Assembly (NCBI GenBank): GCA_003222155.1
Contig: QHUU01000053.1
Span: forward strand, 57,239 to 121,238
Source of the DNA: Gemmatimonadota bacterium
GTDB lineage: Bacteria; Gemmatimonadota; Gemmatimonadetes; Gemmatimonadales; GWC2-71-9
Direction: 5' to 3'
DNA length: 64,000 nt
This document shows, one piece after another, positions 1 through 9,877 of the stretch. The notes below the pieces were generated by a model. It was not told the DNA's origin. It saw nothing but the letters and a program-made list of their open reading frames with translations, and searched no databases. Position 1 is the stretch's first letter. Each line of letters starts with the position of its first letter. A program made the translations under genes and the position numbers.

Positions 1-1185
1 CAGTCGGAATCGACGGGCGCATCGCTGCTGCAGCTGGTGCGGCGTGACGGCCTTGATCCCTCCGGAGCCTACCGACTCGTCCATCGTGTGACCGGGCTGC
101 GCTGGTCGGAGCTGAGACGTGCCGGCGTCCCCGGAGTCGTACTGCGCCTGCGGGATCGGACGAGAGTCCGTGCCGGCGTTCCCGACGCGCCCGGGACCGA
201 GCCTCCCGACCAACGCGCGACTGGCCCGGAGGAGGCGCCAGCGCCGGCGCTGGTCGTCAGGGGGCGGCAGGAGGCGGCAAGCCATGCCGCGCGGTTGGGG
301 AGCCAGACCGTGGGGCACCCCCGGGGCGTGCTCACGGCGCGTGTCCCCCTGCACGGCTGCCCGTTCGACGTCGCCATGGCGGCGGGCGGAGTCGCCTGGG
401 TCACGCTCGCTCACGCGGCGGCGGTCGAGCGCATCGAGCTCGAGCCGCCGCGCGCGGCGGGCAGTGTGCCCACCGGAGCCGTGCCGACCCGCATCGCCCT
501 CGGCCCTTCGGGCGCTCGCGCATTCGTGACGAACCAGTTTGCGGAGCGGGTCGCTATCCTTGACCTGCGCGAAGGTCGCCAGATCGGGGCGATTCCGGTT
601 TGCGGAGATCCGCTGGGCGCGGTGCTCTCGCCAGACGGCCGCATCCTCTACGTCACCACCGGCCTCGACTGGCTCCATGCCGTGTGGGTCGCGACGGGAC
701 AGATCATGGCATCTGTCGCCGTTCCCATGGCATGCACCAGCCTCGCGCTCCATCCTTCCGGTAACCGTGTCTACGTCCCGACGTGGCGGGCGGGGTGGAT
801 CTTGGAGCTCGACGCCCACACGTTGCGGACGACGCGCGAGTACGCCATCGGAGGCGTCGTGCACGAGATCGTTCCCTCCTGCGACGGCCTGACACTGTAC
901 GCCACCAACGAGGACGGGTGGCTCGACCAGCTGCACCTGCCCACCGGCCGGCGACGCTCCCTGCACTTCGATGCGACGCCCCACGGGTTGGCGCTCAGCC
1001 CGGACGGGGCCGTGCTGTACGTCGGGCTGCTGGACGCGGGGCGCGTCAGCGTGATCGACCGACACGCGCTGATCCCGATCGGCACGCTTCTCACCGGCGG
1101 CAAGCCGCGCCGCATCGCCTTCGACGCCGCCGGTCGGTGCGCCCTCATTGCCAACGAACTAGGCTGGGTGGACCTCGTTCGCTAG
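1..1185 (+). CDS. YVTN-type beta-propeller repeat protein (N-terminus may begin before the window)
   Basis: Frame is open from base 1; repeated blade motifs such as GAVLSPDGRILYVTTGLDWLHAVWV and GLALSPDGAVLYVGLLDAGRVSVIDR; homologous to the next gene. Confidence 0.75.
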   Translation, partial: QSESTGASLLQLVRRDGLDPSGAYRLVHRVTGLRWSELRRAGVPGVVLRLRDRTRVRAGVPDAPGTEPPDQRATGPEEAPAPALVVRGRQEAASHAARLGSQTVGHPRGVLTARVPLHGCPFDVAMAAGGVAWVTLAHAAAVERIELEPPRAAGSVPTGAVPTRIALGPSGARAFVTNQFAERVAILDLREGRQIGAIPVCGDPLGAVLSPDGRILYVTTGLDWLHAVWVATGQIMASVAVPMACTSLALHPSGNRVYVPTWRAGWILELDAHTLRTTREYAIGGVVHEIVPSCDGLTLYATNEDGWLDQLHLPTGRRRSLHFDATPHGLALSPDGAVLYVGLLDAGRVSVIDRHALIPIGTLLTGGKPRRIAFDAAGRCALIANELGWVDLVR

Positions 1186-1247
1186 CATTATGGCGTTTGG
1201 TGCGGTCCGCCTTGCCCGCTCTTCTCGGCACCCAGGACATTCAGCGC

Positions 1248-3137
1248 ATGACTATCGCTCGGGTGGGGCGGATCGGGGCTGCGTGGGGCGCCCTCGCGAT
1301 TCTGGGATGCAGTGAGCCCACCACGAGCCCCGCCCCGTCGGTCGATCAGAGCCTCGGAGCCGGCTCGCTCACCTCCACGATCGAGGCACGCATTCCGCTG
1401 TCGGGAGGGCCGCTGGGCGTCGCGGTGTCGTCGCCGGGGACCGCCTACGTCACGCGGGACCAGGCCGGCAGCGTCGCGCGGCTGGACCTGGCCCACGACA
1501 GCGTCGTCACCACGATCCCCGTCGGCCAGGTGATCTCGTTCATCGCCGCCAGCCCGGCAGGCACCACGTTGTACGTCGCCAATCACTACGGCGACAACAT
1601 CGGCATCATCGACGCCGCCACCAACACCCAGACGGCCGTGATCCCCGTCCGCGGGGACCCGCTACCGGTGGCAGTCAGTCCCGACGGGACCACTCTGTTC
1701 ACGACGACCAACGTCAACCGGCTGTGGAAGATCGATCTCGCCACCCGGACCGTCGTGGATTCCCTGGATCTCCCGGCCGCGTCGCACCACCTCCTGGTCC
1801 ACCCCAACGACACCTTGCTCTATGTCGCCACCCGGGACGCCGGCACCGTGCTCGAAGTGAACTGGCGGACGATGACGGTCCAGCGGACCTTTGGGCTGGG
1901 CGGCCGGACGCAGGGGATGGCCCTGTCCCCGGACAAACGCGAGCTCTATGTGGCCAACGAGTTCGCGAACGTGCTGCACGTCGTGGATCTCAGGTCTGGC
2001 GCCACGGTGGCGAACCTCCCCTTGGCGGGCGGCGGGGAAGGGCTGGCCTTGAGCACCGACGGTGCCAGGCTGTACGTGGGTCTCGTGTTCGCGGGCGAGG
2101 TGCAAGTGATCGACCGCCGGCACCGTACGGTGGTGCAGACCCTCGTGACCGGCGGGGTACCGCGCGAGATCGCCGCTGATCCGGCCCATCAGCATATCGT
2201 CGTCGCGAACGAAGCCGGGTGGGTCGACGTCATCACCGCGAGCGCCGGGGGCGGGAACGGCGGAGCGAACGGCGCCATTCTGGATCGTGTTCCCCTCTCC
2301 GGAGGCCCGTTGGGCGTCACGGTGTCCGCCCAGCAGAAGATCGCCTACATCACGCAGGACCAGATCAGCAGCGTGGCGCGGCTCGAGTTGGTGCACGACA
2401 GCGTCACCGCCATGATCCGCGTCGGCGGGGGTCCTTCCTACATTGCGTTCAACCCGACGGGTACAACGGCGTACGTGGCCAACCAGTTCGACGACAACGT
2501 CGGCATCATCGATGTCGCTACGAATACCCAGACCGCGGTGATCCCGCTGCACGGCGACCCGCTGCCGGTGGCCGTGAGCCCCGACGGGACCACGCTGTTC
2601 ACCACTACCAACGTCAACCGGCTGTGGAAGATCGACCTTGCGACGCGGGCGGTGGTGGACTCGTTGGAGCTGCCGGCCACCTCGCACCACCTCCTGGTCC
2701 ACCCCAACGACACGCTGCTCTACGTCGCCACTCGGGATGGCGGTAGTGTGCTGGAGGTCAACTGGCGGACGATGACGCTGGCACGCACGTTCACGCTCGG
2801 CGCCCGGCCGCAGGGAATGGCGATCTCGCCCGACCGCCAAGAGCTGTACGTGGCCAACGAGGTGAGTGACGTGCTGCACGTGCTGGATCTTGGGTCGGGC
2901 GCGACGGTGGCGACGGTCGCATTGGCCGGCGGCGGGGAAGGGCTCGCCCTCAATGGCGACGGGACGAAGCTCTACGTCGGCCTCGTGTTCGCGGGCGCCG
3001 TACAGGTCGTCGACCGCCGCACGCGCGCCGTGGTGGGAACCATCGTCACGGGCGGCGTCCCACGTGAGATCGGGGCCGATAGCAACGGGCGCATGGTCGT
3101 CGCCAATGAGGCGGGCTGGGTCGACATCGTCCGCTGA
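1248..3137 (+). CDS. Putative lipoprotein with two tandem YVTN beta-propeller domains
   Basis: ATG at 1248 gives MTIARVGRIGAAWGALAILGCSEP (lipobox-like); two near-identical ~285-aa halves each ending ..GGVPREI..VVANEAGWVD; the annotated ORF start at 783 overlaps the upstream gene. Confidence 0.85.
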   Translation: MTIARVGRIGAAWGALAILGCSEPTTSPAPSVDQSLGAGSLTSTIEARIPLSGGPLGVAVSSPGTAYVTRDQAGSVARLDLAHDSVVTTIPVGQVISFIAASPAGTTLYVANHYGDNIGIIDAATNTQTAVIPVRGDPLPVAVSPDGTTLFTTTNVNRLWKIDLATRTVVDSLDLPAASHHLLVHPNDTLLYVATRDAGTVLEVNWRTMTVQRTFGLGGRTQGMALSPDKRELYVANEFANVLHVVDLRSGATVANLPLAGGGEGLALSTDGARLYVGLVFAGEVQVIDRRHRTVVQTLVTGGVPREIAADPAHQHIVVANEAGWVDVITASAGGGNGGANGAILDRVPLSGGPLGVTVSAQQKIAYITQDQISSVARLELVHDSVTAMIRVGGGPSYIAFNPTGTTAYVANQFDDNVGIIDVATNTQTAVIPLHGDPLPVAVSPDGTTLFTTTNVNRLWKIDLATRAVVDSLELPATSHHLLVHPNDTLLYVATRDGGSVLEVNWRTMTLARTFTLGARPQGMAISPDRQELYVANEVSDVLHVLDLGSGATVATVALAGGGEGLALNGDGTKLYVGLVFAGAVQVVDRRTRAVVGTIVTGGVPREIGADSNGRMVVANEAGWVDIVR

Positions 3138-3149
3138 CCGCGCGTCGGC

Positions 3150-4346
3150 CTAGCGGGGGCGGGCGGCCGCTGCGGCGTAGATCTCGGCCCAGCGTCGGGT
3201 AATCGCGTCCCAGCTGAACCGCTCGCGCAGCCGTCGCTGGCCCGCGCCCCCCAGGCCCGCAGCCAGGTCGGGAGCGCGGGCCAGCCGTTCCAGCGCCGCG
3301 GCGAGCGCTGTCGCATCGCCCGGCGCCACCAGCAATCCTGATACACCGTCTTCCACGATGTCCGTAATTCCGCCGATCGCGCTGGCAATAACGGGCACGC
3401 GATGGTTCATGGCCTCTAGCAACACGACGCCCAGCCCCTCGGTGTCGCCACGCCGGTCCACGACTGCCGGCAGCACGAACGCGTCGGCGCCGGCGTAGGC
3501 GTCCTGGAGCTCGGCCTCCGACACCCGCCCGCGCACGGCGACCCGCCCATCGAGACCTTTTTCCCGGATTCGCCCCTCGATCCGGGCCCGCTCCGGACCG
3601 TCCCCCACGATCACCAGCCGTACGTCCACGGCAGGGAGGAGCAGGCTCACTGCGTCCACGAGGTGGCTCACGCCCTTGCGCTCCACCAGTCGGCCTACGA
3701 ACAGCACGGTGAAGGGCATGCCGGCGGCCCGCTGGCCGGCGCGCGGCTCCGGCGTGGGGAGGCTGGTGGTGTAGGGGATCACCTCGATCGGCACGGGGAC
3801 GAGCTCGCGCACTTCGTCCGCCGTGTACGACGAGATCGCCACCACCCGGTCGGAGCGCCGCGCCGCCCACTTCAGGAAACCTCGGAAAAAGGGCATCGCG
3901 GTCTTCACCCACCGCAGCTCCACCCCGTAGAACGTGGTGACCAGGGGAGCGGGGCGAGCCCGTTGGGCGGCCCAGCCGAACAGCGCCAGGGGAAACGGCC
4001 AGTGCACGTGGATGACGTCGTAGCGCTGGCGCCGGCACAGCCGCCATGCCGCGACCATGCCGGCCACCACGAAGCAGACCGCCATCACGCGGTACAGCAG
4101 CGCGCGCTTCATCCGGTCGGGCGCGGCCTCTTCGTGCGTCAGGCGCTCCCAGCGGCGGGGGAAGTACCGGAAGCGGTGTACCGGAATGCCGCTCACCACC
4201 TGGTCCGGCGCGCCCCGATAGGACGAGGTGAATACTTCCACCTCGTGTCCCGCGGCCCTGAGTCGCTTCAGGAGCTCGACCAGCCAGGGCACGATCACAT
4301 CGTCCGGGGAACGCGGAAACGCCGTGACCACGTGGAGGATGCGCAT
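3150..4346 (-). CDS. Glycosyltransferase family 4/group 1
   Basis: MRILHVVTAFPRSPDDVIVPWLVELLKRLRAAGHEVEVFT; VLFVGRLVERKGVSHLVDA; EGLGVVLLEAMNHRVPVIAS motif. Confidence 0.9.
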   Translation of the reverse strand: MRILHVVTAFPRSPDDVIVPWLVELLKRLRAAGHEVEVFTSSYRGAPDQVVSGIPVHRFRYFPRRWERLTHEEAAPDRMKRALLYRVMAVCFVVAGMVAAWRLCRRQRYDVIHVHWPFPLALFGWAAQRARPAPLVTTFYGVELRWVKTAMPFFRGFLKWAARRSDRVVAISSYTADEVRELVPVPIEVIPYTTSLPTPEPRAGQRAAGMPFTVLFVGRLVERKGVSHLVDAVSLLLPAVDVRLVIVGDGPERARIEGRIREKGLDGRVAVRGRVSEAELQDAYAGADAFVLPAVVDRRGDTEGLGVVLLEAMNHRVPVIASAIGGITDIVEDGVSGLLVAPGDATALAAALERLARAPDLAAGLGGAGQRRLRERFSWDAITRRWAEIYAAAAARPR

Positions 4347-4387
4347 GGAGACTGCCCAAAGCTACGACTTTCCAGGGGTTTGCGGCC

Positions 4388-5023
4388 ATGGTAATTTTCC
4401 GACCCATGGCCAATCGAATCGCGCCGTCGTCACCCGAGCTGACCAGGTTCTACAGCGAACGGCACGACTGGCGCAATTCCGGCGAAGAGCGCATGCGGTT
4501 TCGCAAGCACATGCAGCTGGCGCAGGTACGCCCGGGCAGCGCGGTGCTCGACATCGGCTCACGCAACGGCGATCTCCGTACGTACCTGCCGCGCGACGTC
4601 AAGTATCAGGGACTCGACATCGCCCCCGAGTTCGCCGCCCCCGACATCCTGATTCACGATATCACGAGCGGGCTTCCGTTTCCCGATGCCTCGTTCGACT
4701 ACGTCTTCATGGTCGAGGTCCTCGAACACACGCCTACCGCGTACGGCACGGCAGGCGAGATCCATCGAGTGCTTCGGCCCCGGGGTGTGTGGATGGTGTC
4801 CGTGCCCAATCCCTATCACGTGAAGGAGATCATCTGGAATCTCTTCCACGTTCCGGACAGGCAGGGGCACATCTACAGCTGGACGCGCCAGACGATCAGC
4901 CGCTTGGGCGAGATGAACGGGTTCCGCCTGGTGGATTGGGGCGGCACGTACTTCTATCCGCCGATTCCGGCGCCCTGGTGGATGTTCGCACGGTCAGTCG
5001 CCTACAAGTTCGTCAAGGACTGA
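4388..5023 (+). CDS. SAM-dependent methyltransferase (class I, methyltransferase type 11-like)
   Basis: AVLDIGSRNGDL, LPFPDASFDYVFMVEVLEHTP. Confidence 0.85.
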   Translation: MVIFRPMANRIAPSSPELTRFYSERHDWRNSGEERMRFRKHMQLAQVRPGSAVLDIGSRNGDLRTYLPRDVKYQGLDIAPEFAAPDILIHDITSGLPFPDASFDYVFMVEVLEHTPTAYGTAGEIHRVLRPRGVWMVSVPNPYHVKEIIWNLFHVPDRQGHIYSWTRQTISRLGEMNGFRLVDWGGTYFYPPIPAPWWMFARSVAYKFVKD

Positions 5024-5081
5024 GCTGACAAACGCACGGCGGTGGCTCTGGGCCGCTCAGGGCCTCGTCACGCTGGCGGTC

Positions 5082-5936
5082 GTGGCCTTCGTCGCCCGCT
5101 CGATCGCGCGCAATTGGACAGAGTTCCGCTCGCTGCACGTCGCGGTCACGGTCGGGCCGGCGTGGATCGCCGCCTCCGCGCTCACGGTGTTCGCCACCTA
5201 CATCATGCAGATCGAGTCCTGGCGGCGTATCCTGCGGGGGTGGCACCAGCGTCTCCCCTTCGCGACCGCGGCCCGGACCTGGAGCTTGGCCAACCTCGGC
5301 CGCTACGTCCCGGGCAAGGTGTGGAGCGTCGCCGGCCTGGTGGTCCTCGCGCAGCGGGCCGGCGTCCAGCCGGGTCCAGCGGCCGCGTCCGCGTTCGTGA
5401 TCCAGGCCGTGTCGCTCGGCAGCGGCGTGGCGGTCGTCGCCGCGGCGGCACCGCATAGCGCTCCGCCGCTCCGTCTGGCGGCGGCCAGCCTGGTGGCCGT
5501 GGTGACGATCGGCGCGCTGGCGTGGCGCCCCACGGCCGCCTGGCTGGGTCGCCTGGTCAACGCCACGCCACCGCTCGAGCCGCTCGCCCTCCGCGCCGTA
5601 CTCGCCGGCACCGTGCTCACCGTCCTGAGCTGGTGGACGTACGGAGCGGCCTTCTGGATGCTGGCCCGGGGCCTCGTCCCCGGGTCGCCCCTGCCGCTCA
5701 CGAGCGCCGTCGCGGCCTTCACGCTCGGCTACGTGCTCGGCCTGCTGGCCCTGTTCGCCCCCGGCGGGGTAGGGGTGCGCGAGCTGGTGCTGATCGGCCT
5801 GCTGGCCCCGTTCCTGGGCTCGGGGGGCGCGGTCGCCGTGAGCGTCGCGTCCCGTGTGCTCTTGACCGTGCTGGAGGGGGCCGCCGCGCTCCTCACCTTT
5901 CCGCTCCGCCACCGTCCCCAGGAGTCCGTTCCGTGA
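5082..5936 (+). CDS. Lysylphosphatidylglycerol synthase TM-region / flippase-like membrane protein
   Basis: Multi-TM; LANLGRYVPGKVWSVAGLVVLAQRAGV and FAPGGVGVRELVLIGLLAPFLG motifs; start may be slightly upstream. Confidence 0.75.
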   Translation: MAFVARSIARNWTEFRSLHVAVTVGPAWIAASALTVFATYIMQIESWRRILRGWHQRLPFATAARTWSLANLGRYVPGKVWSVAGLVVLAQRAGVQPGPAAASAFVIQAVSLGSGVAVVAAAAPHSAPPLRLAAASLVAVVTIGALAWRPTAAWLGRLVNATPPLEPLALRAVLAGTVLTVLSWWTYGAAFWMLARGLVPGSPLPLTSAVAAFTLGYVLGLLALFAPGGVGVRELVLIGLLAPFLGSGGAVAVSVASRVLLTVLEGAAALLTFPLRHRPQESVP

Positions 5937-8269
5937 GCGCGGCCCCGTCCGCCGCTGCGGCGCCCCCCTACGAGCCGGCCCGGCCCACGCTGCTCGCGAC
6001 GGCCGCCTTCGCCCTGTGGCCGGCGATCCTGTCGTTGCCGATGCTCAGCGGGATGTGGCTCGCGAGCAACCCATGGAGCGACCAGTATACCGCCGGGTTC
6101 CCGTTCCACGCGTGGAGCGCCGAGTGGTTCAAGCGGACAGGGCACATGCCGCTCTGGAATCCCGAGATCTTCGGGGGACTGCCGTTCGTCGCAGCGGGGT
6201 CGGGAGACGTGTTCTACCCCACGTGGCTGCTGCGTCTCATCATTCCCGTCACTGCGGCCGGTAATTTCAGCTTCTTCGTACACTACGTCCTCGCCGGGCT
6301 GTTCACGTACCTGCTGTTGAGGCGCCTGCACGTCGGCTGGACCGGCTGCGTGATCGGCGGCCTTGCCTACGAGCTCTCCGGCCTGATCGCGTCGTATCCG
6401 TCGCCCGGCCATGACGGCAAGCTGTTCTGCTCCACCATGCTCCCGCTCTTGTTCCTCGCCTTGGTGCTGGCGCTGCGCGACCGCCGGTGGGAGGGCTACC
6501 CCCTGCTCGCCGGAGCGGCCGCCTTGTCGCTGCTGGGCCACTTCCAGCTCGCCTATTACGCGTTGATCGCCGCCGGGCTGTTCGCGCTGTACCTCGTCAT
6601 CCACGAGGCTGGGGAAGGCCAGCCCGGAAACCGCGTCCTACGGCTCACCCTCGCACTCGGCGCGGTGCTGCTCGGTTTCGGGATCGCGGCCATCCAGATC
6701 GTGCCCTTCTTCGGCTACATCCCCTTCTCGCCGCGCGCACAGGGGTACCATGGATTCGCGGGTTCGACATCCTACGCGATCCCCTGGGAGCACGTTCCGG
6801 AGCTCTTCCTCAAGAATTTCGTGGGCTCGACGCCGACTGGGACGTATTGGGGGCCGAACGGGCTGAAGCTGCACTCCGAGTACCTCGGCCTGCCCGTCGT
6901 GGCCTTGGCGACGCTTGGCGTCGCCGTGCGCGAACGGCGCCGACAGATCCTGTGGCTTGGCGGGATCGGGCTCTTGTTCCTCCTGATCAGCCTGGGCGCG
7001 AGCACACCGTTCTACAGGGTCTGGTGGGCCCTCATGCCGCTCGTCAAGAAAACCCGCGCCCCGGGGATGGCGCTCTTCGTGGTGGCGTTCATCACCGCGA
7101 TCTTCGCCGGCTTCGGGACCGAGCGCGCCCTGAGCAGGGAAGAGGGCAAGCGCGTGATGACGCCGACCCTGATCGCCGGCGGGATCGTCGTGCTGCTCGC
7201 GGTCACGGGCGTGCTGGGTCACCTGGCGATGGCCCTGGCAACGGTGGTGCAGGCCGCCGGCGCCAACGCGTCCGCCATCCTGTGGGGCGCCGCGTCGAGC
7301 GGGCTCGCGCTCGCGGCGACGGGGTCGGTGCTGTCATTCGCCCACGGTCGCCTCACACCGCGCGCCGGCGCGCTCGCCCTCGTGCTGGTCGTCGGCGCCG
7401 ACCTGTGGCTCAACGCACGCCAATTCTGGCGCTATACCGCGCCTCCCGGGCGGGATGCCCTCGTCGATCACGTCGCCGCGACGCCACCACCGTACCGCGT
7501 CGTGAATCTCGGCGCCTATGCCGGCTCCATGCTCATGGCGTTCGACATCCCCGAGGTCCTGGGCTCGCACGGCAATGAATTGCGCTATTACGATGAGCTG
7601 CTCGACCGGGAGAACAGGTGGAGTCACCTGCGATTCCTCTCGGTGTGGGACCTGCTTGCCGTGCGGTACGCCATCCTGCCGGCGGGCACGGGCAGGACCG
7701 ACTCGATCCCCGGATTTCGGCGGGTGCTCGATTCGGTCCCGACCGTGGACGGAGACCGTGCCAACCTGTTCGAGCGCATCGCCCCGGCGCCGTACGCGCG
7801 CGTGGTTCCCGCGGCCATCAAGACGGACTCCACCACGATCGTCCCCACCCTCGTCGATCCTCGCATGGACTTCTCCCGGATCGTTCTTTTCACCAACGAT
7901 CAGCCGGTGACGCCGGAGCCGCTGAAGGAGATGCCCCCGCCCAGCTCGTCGCGCGCCACGGTGACCGCCTGGCAGCCGGGACGGATGACCGTCACGCTCG
8001 ACCCCGCGCCCCCAAAAACGAGCTACCTGCTCGTCGCGGAGAACTGGTATCCCGACTGGCGGGTCACGGTCGACGGCCGGCGCGGCCAGCTGCTGCGGGG
8101 CGACTACAGCCTCATCACGGTCCCGGTGCCCGCGGGCACGCGAACCGTGGACCTCACGTTCCGCTCCAGGTTGTACGAGCTCGGAAGGACCGTTACCCTG
8201 ATGTCCCTCGCCCTGCTCCTCGTCATCCTGTTGGCATCCTTCGCGACCGGGCGTCCGCGCAATGCCTGA
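5933..8269 (+). CDS. YfhO-family membrane protein
   Basis: GTG at 5933 overlaps the upstream stop; SNPWSDQYTAGFPFHAWSAEWFKRTGHMPLWNPEIFGGLPF; C-terminal AENWYPDWRVTVDGRRGQLLRGDYSLITVPVPAG typical of YfhO. Confidence 0.85.
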   Translation: MSAAPSAAAAPPYEPARPTLLATAAFALWPAILSLPMLSGMWLASNPWSDQYTAGFPFHAWSAEWFKRTGHMPLWNPEIFGGLPFVAAGSGDVFYPTWLLRLIIPVTAAGNFSFFVHYVLAGLFTYLLLRRLHVGWTGCVIGGLAYELSGLIASYPSPGHDGKLFCSTMLPLLFLALVLALRDRRWEGYPLLAGAAALSLLGHFQLAYYALIAAGLFALYLVIHEAGEGQPGNRVLRLTLALGAVLLGFGIAAIQIVPFFGYIPFSPRAQGYHGFAGSTSYAIPWEHVPELFLKNFVGSTPTGTYWGPNGLKLHSEYLGLPVVALATLGVAVRERRRQILWLGGIGLLFLLISLGASTPFYRVWWALMPLVKKTRAPGMALFVVAFITAIFAGFGTERALSREEGKRVMTPTLIAGGIVVLLAVTGVLGHLAMALATVVQAAGANASAILWGAASSGLALAATGSVLSFAHGRLTPRAGALALVLVVGADLWLNARQFWRYTAPPGRDALVDHVAATPPPYRVVNLGAYAGSMLMAFDIPEVLGSHGNELRYYDELLDRENRWSHLRFLSVWDLLAVRYAILPAGTGRTDSIPGFRRVLDSVPTVDGDRANLFERIAPAPYARVVPAAIKTDSTTIVPTLVDPRMDFSRIVLFTNDQPVTPEPLKEMPPPSSSRATVTAWQPGRMTVTLDPAPPKTSYLLVAENWYPDWRVTVDGRRGQLLRGDYSLITVPVPAGTRTVDLTFRSRLYELGRTVTLMSLALLLVILLASFATGRPRNA

Positions 8270-8984
8270 GCGGGGCCTCGTGGTCATCCCCACGTACAAC
8301 GAGGTCAGCAATCTCCCACCCCTCGTAGAGCAGGTCCTGGCGCAGGACTCCCGCCTCGAGATTCTGGTGGTCGACGACCACTCTCCCGACGGCACCGGGC
8401 AACAGGCCGAAGCCCTGGCCCAGAAGGAGCCCCGGCTGCACGTGTTGCACCGCGGCGCAAAGCTAGGCCTGGGAACCGCTTACATCACCGGGTTCAAGTG
8501 GGCTCTCGAGCGAGGGTTCGACTACGTCTTCGAGATGGACGCCGATTTCTCGCATGACCCGGTGCACTTAAAGGAGTTTCTCAAGGCCATCGCCGGCGCC
8601 GATCTGGTTCTTGGATCGCGCTACCTCGGGGGCAGGGTGACCGTCGTCAACTGGCCGATGGGCCGACTTGTGCTATCGTACTGCGCGAATATCTATGCCC
8701 GCTGGATTACCGGCCTGCGGATCTGGGACCTGACCGGGGGGTTCAAGTGCTTTCGCAGGCGGGTGCTCGAAGCGATCGACCTGTCGCAGGTTCGGTCCAA
8801 CGGTTACGCGTTTCAGATCGAAATGAGCGTGCGCGCATGGCGCAAAGGGTTCACGCTGAAGGAAATCCCGATCGTGTTCGTCGACCGAACCGAGGGGCAA
8901 AGCAAGATGAACCGGTCGATCGTGCGGGAAGCCGTGTGGATGGTGCCGCGGCTGAGACTCATGACCTGGTTCGGCCGCATCTAG
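8262..8984 (+). CDS. Polyprenol monophosphomannose synthase-like GT2
   Basis: VVIPTYNEVSNLPPLVEQVL, VVDDHSPDGTG, EMDADFSHDP, SRYLGG. Confidence 0.9.
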   Translation: MPERGLVVIPTYNEVSNLPPLVEQVLAQDSRLEILVVDDHSPDGTGQQAEALAQKEPRLHVLHRGAKLGLGTAYITGFKWALERGFDYVFEMDADFSHDPVHLKEFLKAIAGADLVLGSRYLGGRVTVVNWPMGRLVLSYCANIYARWITGLRIWDLTGGFKCFRRRVLEAIDLSQVRSNGYAFQIEMSVRAWRKGFTLKEIPIVFVDRTEGQSKMNRSIVREAVWMVPRLRLMTWFGRI

Positions 8985-9003
8985 TCGGCACGGCGATCTA
9001 CAA

Positions 9004-9802
9004 GATGACGGGGTCGGGCAACGACTTCGTCATGGTGGACGCACGGCACACCACGCCGGAACAGTGGGCGGCCGCGGATATCCGGGCGGTGTGCGCCCGC
9101 GGGACCGGGGTCGGCGCCGACGGGCTCGTGTTCGTCGGCCCGGGCACGCGCCCCGACAGCGTCCGCATGATCTACTTCAACTCGGACGGCTCTCGCGCCG
9201 CCATGTGCGGCAACGCCGCTCTCTGCAGCACCCGCCTCGCGGCGCGGTTGGGGCTGGGGCGGCCCCAGGGCATGGCGCTCGAAACCGACGCCGGCGTGTA
9301 CGAGAGCCGCTGTGCCTTGCCGGACGAGCGCGCCGAGCTGCATTTGGCGCCCGTGCCGCCGCCCGCCCCGGTGTCAGGTCTGACGCTCGCCCCGGCCGAA
9401 GAGCGGGCGGTCCTAGGGACCGTGGGCGTCCCACACCTCGTCGTGCTCGTCCAGGACCTGTCGCGTGTGGACGTGGAGACGCGTGGTCGCGCGCTGCGCT
9501 CGAGCCCGTGCGTCGGGCCCGCGGGAGCGAACGTGAACTTCCTGTCGCGCGATGGGGGCGGCACCTGGCGCATGCGGACCTACGAGCGAGGCGTGGAAGC
9601 GGAAACGCTGGCGTGCGGTACCGGGGCGGTGGCTGCGGCCTGCGCACTGGCGGAATGGGGCCTGGCGGAGCCCCCGGTCAGCGTGTGGACCCGAAGCGGC
9701 CGCCCGCTCGAAATCCGGGCTCGAAAGGGCCCGCAGGGTCTGTACGACGACGTCTGGCTAAAGGGGGAGGCGAGGCTGGTGGTGCGGGGTGTGATTAACT
9801 GA
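9004..9802 (+). CDS. dapF: Diaminopimelate epimerase (true start probably a few codons upstream)
   Basis: YKMTGSGNDFVMVDAR, NSDGSRAAMCGNAALCSTRLAARLG, ERGVEAETLACGTGAVAAA; no obvious ATG/GTG/TTG just upstream of KMTGSGNDF. Confidence 0.9.
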
Positions 9803-9831
9803 TAGGCTTCTCCACATTCCCGTCGGCATCA

Positions 9832-9859
9832 ACTTAACATAACATATCTTATACGAAGT
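9832..9859. other. dif: Candidate XerC/XerD dif recombination site (28 bp)
   Basis: ACTTAACATAA-CATATC-TTATACGAAGT; reverse complement ACTTCGTATAAGATATGTTATGTTAAGT matches remembered E. coli dif at 20/28 (XerD arm 10/11) and B. subtilis dif at 22/28; AT-rich island in a convergent intergenic gap. Confidence 0.8.
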
Positions 9860-9877
9860 ACTGAGGCCGAATTGAGG

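Noticed and set aside
1662-2879. 405-aa - strand ORF across the beta-propeller gene
   Set aside because: Its internal periodicity mirrors the duplicated propeller on the other strand; not an independent gene
4347-4387. Divergent promoter between GT4 and methyltransferase
   Set aside because: The 41-bp gap is plausible for a promoter but no convincing -10/-35 elements could be defined by eye
9832-9859. Resemblance to a loxP half-site (TATACGAAGT)
   Set aside because: The right arm is close to loxP (about 11/13) but the left arm is only ~8/13, whereas the 11-6-11 alignment to dif is better and fits the strand switch; dif is the simpler explanation
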